Shown: one piece after another, positions 17,322 through 27,753 of the stretch | Layout: the number at the start of each line of letters is the position of its first letter | Position numbering within the stretch: the first letter of the stretch is position 1 | Source: Bacteroidales bacterium UBA5197 | Lineage (GTDB): Bacteria > Bacteroidota > Bacteroidia > Bacteroidales > Lentimicrobiaceae | DNA length: 64,000 nt | Direction of reading: 5' to 3' | NCBI GenBank assembly: GCA_002412885.1 | Contig: DHVX01000062.1 | Span: forward strand, 95,746 to 159,745 | The notes under the pieces: generated by a model | Seen by the model: the letters and a program-made list of their open reading frames with translations, nothing else | What the model was told of the DNA's origin: nothing | Databases searched by the model: none | Made by a program: the position numbers and the translations under genes

Positions 17322-19056
17322 AAAGCTTTCCTTCTTTTACTTTTGATTCGAGAAACTCCGAGCCGGCTCCTTTTTCCGAAGCCTGTTTCCAGGCAGTCTG
17401 AGCTTCACTTTTACGATCCAATTTAAACAGAATATCGCCATAATGCTCGAGAACAGTAGCGCTTGAGCCTTGTTCTGCTTTTAATGCCTGCTCAATATAG
17501 ATTAATGCACCGGCAAAATCTCCTTTTTTATAGAGCACCCATGCATAAGTATCCAGGTAATATGGATTTCCGGGATCGAGAATCAGTGCTTTTTCGGCCA
17601 TTTGTTTGGCCTTTTCCAGTTCCTGCGAAATTATGGAAAGGTGATATGCGTAGTTGTTCAGCACAAGCGCATTGTCGGGATTTGCCTTCAGAGCCAGTTC
17701 ATAAGCAGCAAATGACTCGCTGTTATTTCCTGCCGAATGGTGAGAATCTCCTATGATGCTGTAAAAATCGGAGGTAAGTTTTTTATCACCGGCAATAATA
17801 TTTATTCCCGAAGTAAGCGATCTGACAGCTTCATCGTATTTTTTCAGCATATAATTCGCAACACCATTGAAGTAAAAAGGAATCGGCTGAACCGGGAACA
17901 ATTCCATGGCTTGTTTGCTGTCTCTGTCTAGATCGTTGTATTCTTCCAGAATGGCGCTGCACCTGAGCAGATTTTCCCATAACTGATATTTTCCGGGATC
18001 CGTTTCAATAATCCTGAGATATATTTGTTTTGCTTCTTTGTATTGCTCTCCCATCATGAGAATCTCAGCCCTGAGAACCATAACCCGGGGTTCGTTTGGA
18101 TGGGCTTCGGCCAGAATATTCGAAAGTTCTGCAACATCATCTTCAATTCCATCGTAATCTTTAACCTGAGAGTAATATGACATCATCACCTGTATCTTGG
18201 TATCGGCATCAAGAAATGGATTTGAAAATCCTTTCTTGAGCGACAGGGTGGCTTTTTCAATTTCACCCAGTTGTCTGTAAAAGTCGGCAAGTGAGATATC
18301 GATATAAGGATCATCCGGAGCAACCTCCTGTATTTGTTTGTATGTTTTCAGGGCTCCTTCAGTATTTCCCTGAAGTATGTAATATTCGGCCAGCATGGAA
18401 AGTATCCGGCTGTCCCATGAATATGCGCGGGCAAGGTTTTCGAGTTCTTCAAGCGCTTTTTTCGACTTTCCGGTAGCCAGATAGAGCCGGTGCTTACGCA
18501 TGCTCAGATCTTCATTTACCCCTATTTTTATTTCAAGCTGATCATAGATTTTTAATGCTTCCTGAGGTTTGTTCAGTTTAATCCAGAGGTTAGCCAGTTC
18601 AAACGCATAATCAACATTATCGGGATCCGATTTAAGCAGTGTTTCAAATATCTTCAATGCATCTTCATTCTGGTTATTGTTCTGATATAAAACTGCCAGC
18701 GACATACTGTACCAGGTGTTTTCAGGGCTTAATGCATAGGCTTTTGAAGCAGCATGTATTGCTCCTGAAATATCGCCTTTTGTATAATATAACTGCGATA
18801 GTTCATACCAGGCGGCATCATTTGAAGGATCATTGTCAACGCATTCCTTAAAAAGAGTGAAAGCTTTCTCAGGATTATCGGTCAGTTTGGCACGGTTGGC
18901 CTCAAAAAACAGATTATCTGATTTTTGCTTTTCCCTGAATTTGCGCACATCCTCCTTGCTGAGTGTCTCTTCTCCCCCTTCAGGAAGATCCTGAGCTACG
19001 CCAGGCAATTGAATCAATAAAAAGGTGAGAACGTATATTAGAATTTTTAGAGGCAT
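17314..19056 (-). CDS. Exported TPR-repeat protein
   Basis: 580 residues with a signal peptide of about 21 residues (ending PGVAQ). The rest is almost wholly tetratricopeptide repeats, about 12-14 copies, for example AWYELSQLYYTKGDISGAIHAASKAYALSP and YLDTYAWVLYKKGDFAGALIYIEQAL. It probably acts as a periplasmic or outer-membrane scaffold. It overlaps the DUF4292 lipoprotein gene by 8 bases and lies 52 bases after dut, inside a dut-TPR-DUF4292-envC block, so it likely works in envelope assembly. Function unproven. Confidence 0.85.
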   Translation of the reverse strand: MPLKILIYVLTFLLIQLPGVAQDLPEGGEETLSKEDVRKFREKQKSDNLFFEANRAKLTDNPEKAFTLFKECVDNDPSNDAAWYELSQLYYTKGDISGAIHAASKAYALSPENTWYSMSLAVLYQNNNQNEDALKIFETLLKSDPDNVDYAFELANLWIKLNKPQEALKIYDQLEIKIGVNEDLSMRKHRLYLATGKSKKALEELENLARAYSWDSRILSMLAEYYILQGNTEGALKTYKQIQEVAPDDPYIDISLADFYRQLGEIEKATLSLKKGFSNPFLDADTKIQVMMSYYSQVKDYDGIEDDVAELSNILAEAHPNEPRVMVLRAEILMMGEQYKEAKQIYLRIIETDPGKYQLWENLLRCSAILEEYNDLDRDSKQAMELFPVQPIPFYFNGVANYMLKKYDEAVRSLTSGINIIAGDKKLTSDFYSIIGDSHHSAGNNSESFAAYELALKANPDNALVLNNYAYHLSIISQELEKAKQMAEKALILDPGNPYYLDTYAWVLYKKGDFAGALIYIEQALKAEQGSSATVLEHYGDILFKLDRKSEAQTAWKQASEKGAGSEFLESKVKEGKLYE

Positions 19057-19108
19057 TTTGAGTGTGTTAGAATCAATTCACGGGGAATTGATGTTTGTAA
19101 ATGTTGCA

Positions 19109-19543
19109 TTAATGTGTTCCGGTGTGGCCGAAGCCGCCTGCTCCCCTTTCGGAACTGTTTAATTCCTGCGATTCATCCCATTCTGCTTTTTCATGTCTGG
19201 CAATGATCATTTGAGCAATACGGTCGCCATGTTTTACGGTAAATGATTCCTGAGACAGATTCACAAGTATTATCTTTATCTCTCCGCGATAATCAGCATC
19301 AATGGTGCCGGGAGAGTTGAGGACTGTAATTCCCGAACGGGCAGCCAAACCACTGCGTGGGCGAACCTGCGCTTCAAAACCCAGCGGCAGTTCAATGAAC
19401 AATCCTGTTGGAATGATGGCCCTTTCCAATGGATTTATTAGCACAGGTGCTTCAAGTGAAGCCCTGAGATCCATCCCGGCTGAAGCTGTGGTTTCGTATG
19501 CAGGCAATGCATTATCAGAAGTATTGACAATTTTGATTCTCAT
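19109..19543 (-). CDS. dut: dUTP diphosphatase
   Basis: 144 residues, standard homotrimeric dUTPase. All five motifs are visible: AGMDLRA (1), PRSGLAARSG (2), LNSPGTIDADYRGEI (3), GDRIAQMI (4) and the C-terminal ERGAGGFGHTG arm (5). It hydrolyses dUTP to dUMP, keeping uracil out of DNA and feeding dTMP synthesis. It stands at the head of the TPR-DUF4292-EnvC block, 74 bases after the flippase gene. A -7-like TACTTTTG (minus strand, 19596-19589) is 46 bases upstream. Confidence 0.97.
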   Translation of the reverse strand: MRIKIVNTSDNALPAYETTASAGMDLRASLEAPVLINPLERAIIPTGLFIELPLGFEAQVRPRSGLAARSGITVLNSPGTIDADYRGEIKIILVNLSQESFTVKHGDRIAQMIIARHEKAEWDESQELNSSERGAGGFGHTGTH

Positions 19544-19617
19544 GGCAGGTTTTTCGAAAAGGAAAGAAATTACATTTTATTTTGAGTACAAAAGTAAGCA
19601 ATATGGTGATTTGAGCA

Positions 19618-21105
19618 TCAGGCTTTGTGCATCACCTCTTTAATGAACTTCCTTTCTCTGAATGCTATCACCATCAAAAACACAAATAGCAGCGATGCAT
19701 TGATTGTATAATTTACTGCCAGACTAACAGTATTCACATACGTTGATATAAAATAAAGCCCCAGCGATATCAGCAAATAAAAGGCGCCACCTTTAAGGTT
19801 GTATTCAACGGGATAATATTTTCGTCCCATCAGATAGGAAATCACCATCATGGAAGCATAGCAGATCAGTGTAGCCCAGGCGGCGCCCATATATCCCATA
19901 AACGGAATCAGAATAAAGTTGAGAACAAGGGTTATTAACGCTCCGATAACTGATATTAATGCACCTTTGCGCGTGTTGTCGGTAAGTTTAAACCAAATAC
20001 TCAGATTGTAAAATACGCCAAGAAACAGATTGGCCAGAAGTAAAATGGGTATCACTCCCCTGCCTTCTCTGAATTCGGGACCGATAAACAGGATAATAAT
20101 ATCCTCAAACAACATCACGGACAGGAAAATCAGAAGACAAATAATGATGAAGAAGTGCATCAGCCTGGCATAGGTTTGTTTTGCATTGGCGCTGCGGGCC
20201 TGATCGAAAAAGAAAGGCTCTGCAGCATACCGGTAAGTCTGAATAAACAGCGTCATCAAAATAGAAATCTTATAACAGGCTCCATAAATCCCCAGTTGTG
20301 CCATTGGATCAGATGATGCAGGTAATAAGTGTTTCAGAATGGCACGGTCAAATGTTTCATTGATTATACCAGCCAAACCAAAAACAAGCAACGGCCATGC
20401 ATAAGCCAGCATTCTGCGAAGTAACCTGAAATCAGGTTTGAGTTCTTTTTTTAGAATATCAGGGATAAGCAATACAAATGAAATAAGACTTGCAATAAGG
20501 TTTGAAATAAAGATATATCCCACACCGATTTCAGGATTATATATATGCTGAATCAATCCTGCAAAATAGCTGCCATTCTGATGTTCAGTTAAATACGGGC
20601 ACAAGACAATAAAGAAAAGATTAAAGCCGATGTTGGCTGAAATATTGACAATTTTTATAAATGCAAACCTGAGCGGCTTATTTTCAAAGCGAAGATTGGC
20701 ATAAGGAATGGTGCTGATGGCATCAGTTGCAAGAATCAGAATAAACCATTTAATATATTCAGGATGTCCGGGATAACCCATAAACTGAGATATTCCGTCA
20801 GCGAAACTAAATCCGACGATGGTAAAAACAGCGGATGTAACGATCAGCGAAACTACTGCAGTGCCAAAAACCCGGTTGTTCTCCTCTCCTTTCGTTGTAA
20901 AGCGAAAAAAAGCAGTTTCCATGCCATAGGATAAGATAACAAAAATGAACGCTACATAAGCATACATTTCAGTAACTATGCCATATTCGGCAGGTATAAA
21001 AGCGCGGGTATATAAAGGTACCAGCAGATAATTCAGCAAACGACCAACAATTGTAGGAAGTCCGTAAATGGCCGTTTGGCCTGCAAGTTTCCGTAAAGGG
21101 TTCAA
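19618..21105 (-). CDS. Oligosaccharide flippase family protein (MOP/Wzx-like)
   Basis: 495 residues with about 14 hydrophobic segments, the size of Wzx/MurJ-type MOP exporters. The N-terminus LRKLAGQTAIYGLPTIVGRLLNYLLVPLYTRAFIPAEYGIVTEMYAYVAF is highly typical of polysaccharide-synthesis flippases. It would move an undecaprenyl-linked sugar across the inner membrane. No glycosyltransferase cluster is adjacent; it lies between the large histidine kinase and dut. The stop of the kinase gene is 11 bases upstream of its start, so it may be co-transcribed with it. Confidence 0.88.
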   Translation of the reverse strand: MNPLRKLAGQTAIYGLPTIVGRLLNYLLVPLYTRAFIPAEYGIVTEMYAYVAFIFVILSYGMETAFFRFTTKGEENNRVFGTAVVSLIVTSAVFTIVGFSFADGISQFMGYPGHPEYIKWFILILATDAISTIPYANLRFENKPLRFAFIKIVNISANIGFNLFFIVLCPYLTEHQNGSYFAGLIQHIYNPEIGVGYIFISNLIASLISFVLLIPDILKKELKPDFRLLRRMLAYAWPLLVFGLAGIINETFDRAILKHLLPASSDPMAQLGIYGACYKISILMTLFIQTYRYAAEPFFFDQARSANAKQTYARLMHFFIIICLLIFLSVMLFEDIIILFIGPEFREGRGVIPILLLANLFLGVFYNLSIWFKLTDNTRKGALISVIGALITLVLNFILIPFMGYMGAAWATLICYASMMVISYLMGRKYYPVEYNLKGGAFYLLISLGLYFISTYVNTVSLAVNYTINASLLFVFLMVIAFRERKFIKEVMHKA

Positions 21106-21116
21106 AGCGATTATGC

Positions 21117-24100
21117 TTATTTATCAGCGTTGTATTCCGGCAGTTCAATCATAAAAGTGGTTCCAATGCCTTCCCGGGATGAAAAAGTAATATTTCCGTT
21201 TACCGATTCTACAATGTTTTTTACCATGGCAAGACCAAGACCCATTCCACTTGATTTGGTTGTAAAATTAGGCGAAAATACCTTATTCTGTTGTTCTTCA
21301 GTCATACCAATGCCATTATCCTGAATAATAATCTGGTGCTTTTGGTTCATCGATCTGATAGAAATTGTAATCAAACCTTTTGTTCCGGTTGGTATAGCCT
21401 GCATAGCATTGGTAAACAAATTGATGAAAACACGGGATAACTGTTTTTCATCGGCATATACAAAGCAAGGATTTTCTGGAAGGTTAAATATCATATTGAT
21501 ATTCGGGTAGTTGGAAAACAAGCCAATATTTGTACGAAGTATCCCCGCAAGGTCAAGTTTTGTGTTTTTGGCTGTTGGGAGTTTTGCAAAATCAGAGAAT
21601 GCAGAAGCTATGGCCGAAAGTGAATCAATCTGCTGAATCAGCGTCTTGGTGGTTCTGTCAAGCCTCATCTGCCAATCGGGCGCATTATCGTTCCATGCTT
21701 TTTGAAGGTGCTGAATGCTCAGTTTCATTGGAGTCAGAGGGTTCTTGATCTCATGAGCAACCTGTCGGGCCATCTCACGCCATGCGCTTTCACGTTCTGA
21801 TCGGGCAAGTTGTACAGCGCTTTCAGCCAGCTTTTCAACCATCAGATTGTATTCATTGATCAGATCGCCCAGCTCATCTTCGCGGCTGTATTCTATTTTT
21901 TCTATTCCGGTGTTCAGGTTAAGCTTGCTGAATCTGTCCCTGATCATTTGAAGCGGCCGTGTCAGATGATTAGCAACCACCAATGATATCATGATGGCCA
22001 GCGCTGTCAGAATTACATAAATGTTGATAATGGTAACAAGAAACGTGGATATTTCCTGCTGAATTTCCTGCTGCCTTGCAAAATATGGCAGATTTATAAA
22101 AGCAGTTGTTTTGTTCTGATTGTTCCGGAAAGGGATATAGGCAGACAGATATTGATAGCTGCCGATTTTTTCCTCCATTATAAAAAGAGTACGCTTATTA
22201 ATGGCCAGTTCTGTGAAGGCTTCCCGCTGCATTTTTAATGATTTTAAGCCTTCCGTGAATATTTCTTTTCGCGATGAAGCCATTAAAGTACCATCGGGAT
22301 CATAAAGGTTAATATCGCTGAAAAATATCAGTGAAAATTTGGTCAGCAATTCCTGAAGATAATCTCTCTCTGACTCATCCAATATGTCGGTTGTGGCCAG
22401 TTTGTGTTCAAGTTCAATTAGTACTGAGTGAGCTTTCTCACTCAATATATCCTGATTCTTTTTGTTGTTTTGTTGTATAATGTTGTTGAGCGTAACCATG
22501 CCAATTATAGCTGACGCAAACAATATAAGGGCTACCATCATCAGTTGCAGCCTGGTTTTCAGGTCGGGTGCTCTTTTAGAACCTGACTTGAAAATGGTGT
22601 AAATCACGAAAACAAGTAAGGCAATGATGATATGAAATGTCAATTGATACGTAAAAGGTGTCAGCTTGTCAATAATCCTGCTTTTCTTTTTACTGATTAT
22701 AATCGTTCTTCCGTTTTCTATATTATAAACATAGTGGTTAAACCCTTGCCGGTCATAAAAATATCCATCTATGCTGTCGTCAATTGAAGAAGCATCAAAA
22801 TCACTATATGTATATTCGCCTACATTTTTAACCAATTCCCGACCTGCAAAAATTGCATAGGAATATCCTGTAATATCAGTGTAGGCGGTTTCAGAATTAT
22901 CGAGAAGCAATTCGGGGTATCCAAGACCTTTGGGAACATATTTTTTGTAGAATTCTATAATAATGGTAGCAGAAGGGCCATTATTGTAGAAACTGACAGG
23001 TATCCTGGCTATGTAACTGCTCACGTCATATGATTCCGAAATATAATACAAATTTGGCGAAAGCGTTGACTTTGCAAGTGTTTTTATAATTTCATCAAAA
23101 TATTCATCACATCCGATCACATAATCGGTTGGTTTAATTTTTAGTTTTTTATCAGGAAAACATATCGTAGTCTGGGCCATGTATCTATTCCAGTAACCTT
23201 TAAAGTAGGTGTTTCTCATATATGATTTGATCTCCTTTTCAAGAGAAAAATCAATGGAGGCCGCTGAAATCATTATTCTTAAGTTTGCATCATTCCGGAT
23301 CTCTTTTTCCATTTCAGCAAACAGATACTCGGCAATATTATCGCGGTCGGTAGATATCCTTATTGAAATCAGTTCTCTTTCATTTTTCTCTTTATATTCA
23401 AGGTTTTTGTAATGACTGTAACCAGAAACACCTGTTAAAATCAGAACACATAGCAATCCAAACGAGGCCGTGGAAATTTTCCTTTTGCCGCGTAAAAAAT
23501 AACTGGTCAATGAGACATATGCAATCAGGAATACCAGATAGACTGCATCCGGGGAGTACCATCCGCAAAGAGCAGATATATATATAAGAGATATATAAAT
23601 GAGAGAAAGTCCGGAAATTGATTTAATCAGCCCTGAAGAATTCAGAATATGTTTTAGCAATGGATATGAGATCAACAGGAAAGAAGCCAATGTGATTCCT
23701 ATAACCACAAACCCCAGATAACTGTGTAAGGTAAAATTCAAAACATGAGAAAAGTCCAGTTGAAATGTCGAATTAATAAAAACAGAGTCAATTGTGTAAA
23801 CGCTGAAGTAGAATGAGACTGCAATTAACAAATATGCAAACAGAAGAACCAAAATATTTTTACTCTTGTTAGTTTCGGTTTTACTATGAAATTTCTGAGA
23901 GTAAATGTAGCAGAATACTGCTGCCAGCAAGAGCATGCAGAGCGTAATAAGTGTATCGCCGAGATTTGGGAAAATTATTGATGAAGCATATCTGGAAGGG
24001 TCGAATATGTCGGAGAGATATAGTTTTGAAGGGATGCGGAAATAGAAGATAAGGTATCTTACTATTAAAATATCCAGCAAAAATAGCAGCAGATAAACCC

Positions 24101-24830
24101 TGTTGTGATAGAAATTTGGAAGTCTTTCATAAATCGTATAGATAAGCAAAATAGCAAATAGTAGGAAGAGCAAGCCAAAAATCCAAACCAGCGACAAACT
24201 TAAAGGAGAGATAAAGGGTGACGAGGGATCCTTAAGAAAGAAAAGGGTTTTCCCGTCTTTCGATTTTATTGGGTATTCAGTAACATCATTTGTAATTAGC
24301 CACGAAGCAGGAATATGATATGATTTATGAAATGAAGCTGATAAGTAATTGTTTTCATAAGGGTATTTATTCTTTATTAAATCGCTGACCACAATCTTAT
24401 ACTCACCTGACTCAAGATAGAAGTACTGATAAATTCCATTAGGTTTGAACTGAATCCGGTCAGTATTTTGAAAATTAGAATTGTTTTGTTTTTCAATAAA
24501 TGAATTATCCGTCCAATAAATCAGGGAAGCATTTTTATATACCAATAATCCGAAATCATCAGGGGCCTTAAAATTTAATTCCATAAACATTTCTGAATTC
24601 TGCGAGATTTCATTTTCTAGAAAATCTACTGCAAAGTTTTCTGATTTCTCAAATCTGGAATTCAGGGTTGATTCAAAATTATTTCTGATTTTTTCTGGTG
24701 AATATTTTTTTTGAGAAATTCTTATTGTAAGAAATACCAGGCCGGCAAATAATACAGCAGCGAGGGTGAAAATCAGAAGCCTTTTTTTCTTTAAAGTAGT
24801 CATGTCACCTGTAAATATTGGAAATAACAC
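21117..24830 (-). CDS. Large membrane sensor histidine kinase (NtrY-like)
   Basis: 1237 residues. There is one transmembrane segment at about 18-38, a membrane block of several helices at about 210-480, an extracytoplasmic region, two more helices near 735-790, and a last one near 930. HAMP is at about 940-1000. The H box is VAHEIKNPLTPMKLSIQHL (His about 1026), the N box RVFINLFTNAMQAI, the G boxes DNGIGM and GMGLGLAMVKNIVE. Kinase core and HAMP resemble NtrY. No response regulator is adjacent, so the partner is unknown. An internal ATG at 24803 (MTTLKKKRLL) is an alternative start that gives a better signal-anchor. It precedes the flippase gene by 11 bases. Confidence 0.9.
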   Translation of the reverse strand: MLFPIFTGDMTTLKKKRLLIFTLAAVLFAGLVFLTIRISQKKYSPEKIRNNFESTLNSRFEKSENFAVDFLENEISQNSEMFMELNFKAPDDFGLLVYKNASLIYWTDNSFIEKQNNSNFQNTDRIQFKPNGIYQYFYLESGEYKIVVSDLIKNKYPYENNYLSASFHKSYHIPASWLITNDVTEYPIKSKDGKTLFFLKDPSSPFISPLSLSLVWIFGLLFLLFAILLIYTIYERLPNFYHNRVYLLLFLLDILIVRYLIFYFRIPSKLYLSDIFDPSRYASSIIFPNLGDTLITLCMLLLAAVFCYIYSQKFHSKTETNKSKNILVLLFAYLLIAVSFYFSVYTIDSVFINSTFQLDFSHVLNFTLHSYLGFVVIGITLASFLLISYPLLKHILNSSGLIKSISGLSLIYISLIYISALCGWYSPDAVYLVFLIAYVSLTSYFLRGKRKISTASFGLLCVLILTGVSGYSHYKNLEYKEKNERELISIRISTDRDNIAEYLFAEMEKEIRNDANLRIMISAASIDFSLEKEIKSYMRNTYFKGYWNRYMAQTTICFPDKKLKIKPTDYVIGCDEYFDEIIKTLAKSTLSPNLYYISESYDVSSYIARIPVSFYNNGPSATIIIEFYKKYVPKGLGYPELLLDNSETAYTDITGYSYAIFAGRELVKNVGEYTYSDFDASSIDDSIDGYFYDRQGFNHYVYNIENGRTIIISKKKSRIIDKLTPFTYQLTFHIIIALLVFVIYTIFKSGSKRAPDLKTRLQLMMVALILFASAIIGMVTLNNIIQQNNKKNQDILSEKAHSVLIELEHKLATTDILDESERDYLQELLTKFSLIFFSDINLYDPDGTLMASSRKEIFTEGLKSLKMQREAFTELAINKRTLFIMEEKIGSYQYLSAYIPFRNNQNKTTAFINLPYFARQQEIQQEISTFLVTIINIYVILTALAIMISLVVANHLTRPLQMIRDRFSKLNLNTGIEKIEYSREDELGDLINEYNLMVEKLAESAVQLARSERESAWREMARQVAHEIKNPLTPMKLSIQHLQKAWNDNAPDWQMRLDRTTKTLIQQIDSLSAIASAFSDFAKLPTAKNTKLDLAGILRTNIGLFSNYPNINMIFNLPENPCFVYADEKQLSRVFINLFTNAMQAIPTGTKGLITISIRSMNQKHQIIIQDNGIGMTEEQQNKVFSPNFTTKSSGMGLGLAMVKNIVESVNGNITFSSREGIGTTFMIELPEYNADK

Positions 24831-24944
24831 AAAATCAATGAGTTGGCACCAATAAAAAATCAGCCCATTTCAGCAATTATTTTTGAATCTGAGGGTAAAG
24901 ATACTAAAGAAGATGGTTTGTGCTTTAAATCGCTTTAAATCGGC

Positions 24945-25853
24945 CTAACTCTTCGAAATGATATAAATCAGGCTGGAATGTTGATTATTGTTTCGTCTTG
25001 CTTTCAGGTTTGACAAAAATCCTCTGAAAATGGCTTTTACCAACGATCCTTTTCCATTGAGATATTTTTCGCTCAGTAATGACACATAATAGGAATCAAA
25101 TTCCATGGGCAGAATTTCCCTGACCTGAAATCCATTATTTTGGGCCAGCGTTTCGAAAGAAGATCTATTAAAATGAAACAAATGTCGCGGAACGTCATAT
25201 GCGGCCCAGTACTCTTTGTAATATACTGCATCATGACTTTCGTAATTTGGCAATGCAATTATTGCTGTTCCGTCTTCACGAAGCAAACGAAAAACCTGCT
25301 CCATTCTTTTGTTAATGTCGTGTACGTGTTCAAGAACATGCCACATGGTAATTACGTCGAAGGAATTGCTCTCGCATTCATCTAAAAACGCCAGATTATT
25401 TATAGCAAGGTTATGGTTTTCAAGAGCAACTTCTCTGGCTTTTTCATTGGGCTCAACTCCAAAAACTTTGAAACCTTTCTGCTTGCAAGCGATCAGAAAT
25501 TCACCGGTTGCGCATCCGATGTCAAGAATGTTTTTCCCTTTTGCCAATCTCTGAACGAGCTTTGCTTTGCTTTTTGTAGTAAAAATTCTGACAGTCTGAT
25601 AAAGCAATTCAAAAGGGGATCCTGCTTTCGAAGAGTGCGATATATAATTGGCAGATTGATAATAGCGTCCAATTTCATCAACCGCGGGCGCTGGAGATGT
25701 AGAAATTAATCCACACGAATCGCATTTGTACAACAAAAAGGTTTCCCCTGTCAGGAAATGGTCTTTAACCTCAAAACGAAATGTAAACGACTTATTATCA
25801 CAGAGTAAGCAATGTGAGGGTTGATTATTTTGTCTTTGTTCCACGTGAAACAC
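24945..25853 (-). CDS. Class I SAM-dependent methyltransferase with N-terminal zinc ribbon
   Basis: 302 residues. A four-Cys zinc ribbon (CLLC ... CDSC, about 15-50) precedes a Rossmann methyltransferase domain with NILDIGCATGEFLIACKQKGFKVFGVEPN (motif I) and FDVITMWHVLEHV (post-motif). Such proteins in Bacteroidota often methylate glycans or small metabolites; the substrate is unknown. The apparent start is a GTG at 25853 whose first codons (F-H-V-E-Q) are encoded by a parS site (25837-25852). The gene start therefore overlaps a chromosome-segregation site. It follows mnmG by 21 bases. Confidence 0.85.
   Translation of the reverse strand: MFHVEQRQNNQPSHCLLCDNKSFTFRFEVKDHFLTGETFLLYKCDSCGLISTSPAPAVDEIGRYYQSANYISHSSKAGSPFELLYQTVRIFTTKSKAKLVQRLAKGKNILDIGCATGEFLIACKQKGFKVFGVEPNEKAREVALENHNLAINNLAFLDECESNSFDVITMWHVLEHVHDINKRMEQVFRLLREDGTAIIALPNYESHDAVYYKEYWAAYDVPRHLFHFNRSSFETLAQNNGFQVREILPMEFDSYYVSLLSEKYLNGKGSLVKAIFRGFLSNLKARRNNNQHSSLIYIISKS
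25837..25852. promoter_or_regulatory. parS centromere-like site (ParB binding)
   Basis: The 16-mer TGTTCCACGTGAAACA fits the widespread bacterial parS consensus TGTTNCACGTGAAACA exactly. It overlaps the first codons of the methyltransferase gene. A second related site lies at 27754-27769, so the two flank mnmG. Confidence 0.85.
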
Positions 25854-25874
25854 AGGTATTAATTGAGAGAGATT

Positions 25875-27749
25875 TTACTTGGACAAAAATACAACTAAAA
25901 CTGAGATATCAGAGGGGGAAACTCCGTTGATTCTGCTTGCCTGCCCAAGTGTTGATGGCTTGATTTTGCTGAGCTTTTCACGTGCCTCAAATGAGAGTGA
26001 TGATAACGCATTATAATTAAAGTCAGACTTCAGAGGCATATCTTCGACAGTGGATAAGCGTTTGGCAATCTCACTCTCCTTATCAATATAGCTCTGATAT
26101 TTTGTGAGGATTTCCACCTCCTCTATCACATCATTACGGATTGAACCCAATTCCGAAAAGTGCTCGTTCAGAAAAGGAAGTGTATCTATCAGCTGAGATA
26201 AGGCAACCTGAGGGCGCAGCAAAATACCATTCAATTTTACCTTCTGAGAAATTGATGCGGTTCCGAGAGACTCTAATAAACCATTTATCTGATCGGGTGA
26301 AACGCTGGTATTGGATATGAAATCCATTGAAATCTGAATTGCTTTTTCTTTGGTCTGAACCCGCTGAAGTCTTTCATCAGAAGCAAGTCCAAGCTTGTTT
26401 GCCAACTTGGTTAGTCTTATATCAGCATTATCCTGTCTTAGCAAAGTACGGTATTCAGCCCTCGAAGTAAACATTCGATATGGCTCATCTATTCCTTTTG
26501 TTATCAGATCATCGATCAGAACACCAATGTAGGCTTCTGAACGCTTAAGAATAAGAGGTGCTTCTTCTTTTAATTTCAGATGCGCATTAATTCCGGCCAT
26601 TAAACCCTGGGCAGCGGCTTCTTCATAGCCGGTTGTTCCGTTTATCTGACCTGCGAAATAGAGGTTCTCAATCAGTCGGGTTTCAAGCGTGAATTTTAAT
26701 TGGTATGGCGGGAAGTAGTCATATTCAATGGCATATCCTGGTCGAAATATCCGCACATTTTCAAAGCCGGGAACATTGGTTAAGGCTTTATACTGAATGT
26801 GATCTGGTAAGGATGAAGAGAAACCATTGATATAATACTCAATTGTATCCCATCCTTCAGGCTCCACAAATAGCTGATGCCTGATCTTATCGCTGAAACG
26901 ATCAATTTTATCTTCAATAGATGGGCAATATCTCGGTCCGCGACCTTCAATCCTGCCTGCATACATTGGTGATTCGTCAAACCCTGTTCTGAGTACATCA
27001 TGTACATCCAGGTTGGTATAAGCAAGGTAACAGCTCCTTTGATTTGTTAATGTTGGAGTATCGGTATAAGAGAATTTCCCGGGATTTTCATCACCTTTTT
27101 GTTCCTCCAGTTTACTAAAATCAATACTTCTCCCATCAACTCTAACCGGAGTTCCGGTCTTTAATCGAGCCGATTCAAAACCCAATTGAATAAGATTTTC
27201 AGTTATTCCATGTGATGGTCGGTCACCCATCCGGCCACCCCCAAACTGCTTGGTTCCGATATGAATGATTCCATTTAGAAAAGTTCCGTTAGTCAGGATA
27301 ACAGCTTTGGATTTTATTTCCTGGCCCATGGCTGTTTTTACACCGTAAACTCTACTGTCTTTTGTTAACAATCCCACAACAGTATCCTGCCAGAAATCTA
27401 CATTTGGAGTTGATTCAAGCATTAGTCTCCATTTCTCAGAAAACTTCATTCGATCACTTTGCGCTCTTGGGCTCCACATTGCCGGACCTTTTGATCTGTT
27501 CAGCATCCGGAATTGTATCATTGAGTGGTCGGTAACTATGCCCGAATATCCACCCATGGCATCAATTTCGCGCACAATCTGACCTTTTGCAATACCGCCC
27601 ATTGCCGGATTGCAAGACATCTGAGCAATGGCTGCCATATTCATTGTAATCAGCAGAACCGAAGAACCAAGATTGGCTGCAGAAGCTGCAGCTTCACTTC
27701 CGGCATGTCCTGCCCCTACAACTATTACGTCATATTCTTTAAACATCAT
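25875..27749 (-). CDS. mnmG: tRNA uridine-5-carboxymethylaminomethyl modification enzyme MnmG (GidA)
   Basis: About 624 residues, the usual length. FAD-binding motif VVGAGHAGSEAAASAANLG is at the N-terminus; GGIAKGQIVREIDAMGG, LTNGTFLNGIIHIG and GTTGYEEAAAQGLMAGINA are all family signatures. The C-terminal GQASRINGVSPSDISVLVVFL is the MnmE-interacting region. With MnmE it modifies wobble uridine 34 of several tRNAs. A GTG at 27761 opens the same frame but lies inside the second parS-like site; the ATG at 27749 (or 27746) fits the family start MFKEYDVIVVGAGHAG better. Confidence 0.97.
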   Translation of the reverse strand: MMFKEYDVIVVGAGHAGSEAAASAANLGSSVLLITMNMAAIAQMSCNPAMGGIAKGQIVREIDAMGGYSGIVTDHSMIQFRMLNRSKGPAMWSPRAQSDRMKFSEKWRLMLESTPNVDFWQDTVVGLLTKDSRVYGVKTAMGQEIKSKAVILTNGTFLNGIIHIGTKQFGGGRMGDRPSHGITENLIQLGFESARLKTGTPVRVDGRSIDFSKLEEQKGDENPGKFSYTDTPTLTNQRSCYLAYTNLDVHDVLRTGFDESPMYAGRIEGRGPRYCPSIEDKIDRFSDKIRHQLFVEPEGWDTIEYYINGFSSSLPDHIQYKALTNVPGFENVRIFRPGYAIEYDYFPPYQLKFTLETRLIENLYFAGQINGTTGYEEAAAQGLMAGINAHLKLKEEAPLILKRSEAYIGVLIDDLITKGIDEPYRMFTSRAEYRTLLRQDNADIRLTKLANKLGLASDERLQRVQTKEKAIQISMDFISNTSVSPDQINGLLESLGTASISQKVKLNGILLRPQVALSQLIDTLPFLNEHFSELGSIRNDVIEEVEILTKYQSYIDKESEIAKRLSTVEDMPLKSDFNYNALSSLSFEAREKLSKIKPSTLGQASRINGVSPSDISVLVVFLSK

Positions 27750-27753
27750 AAAA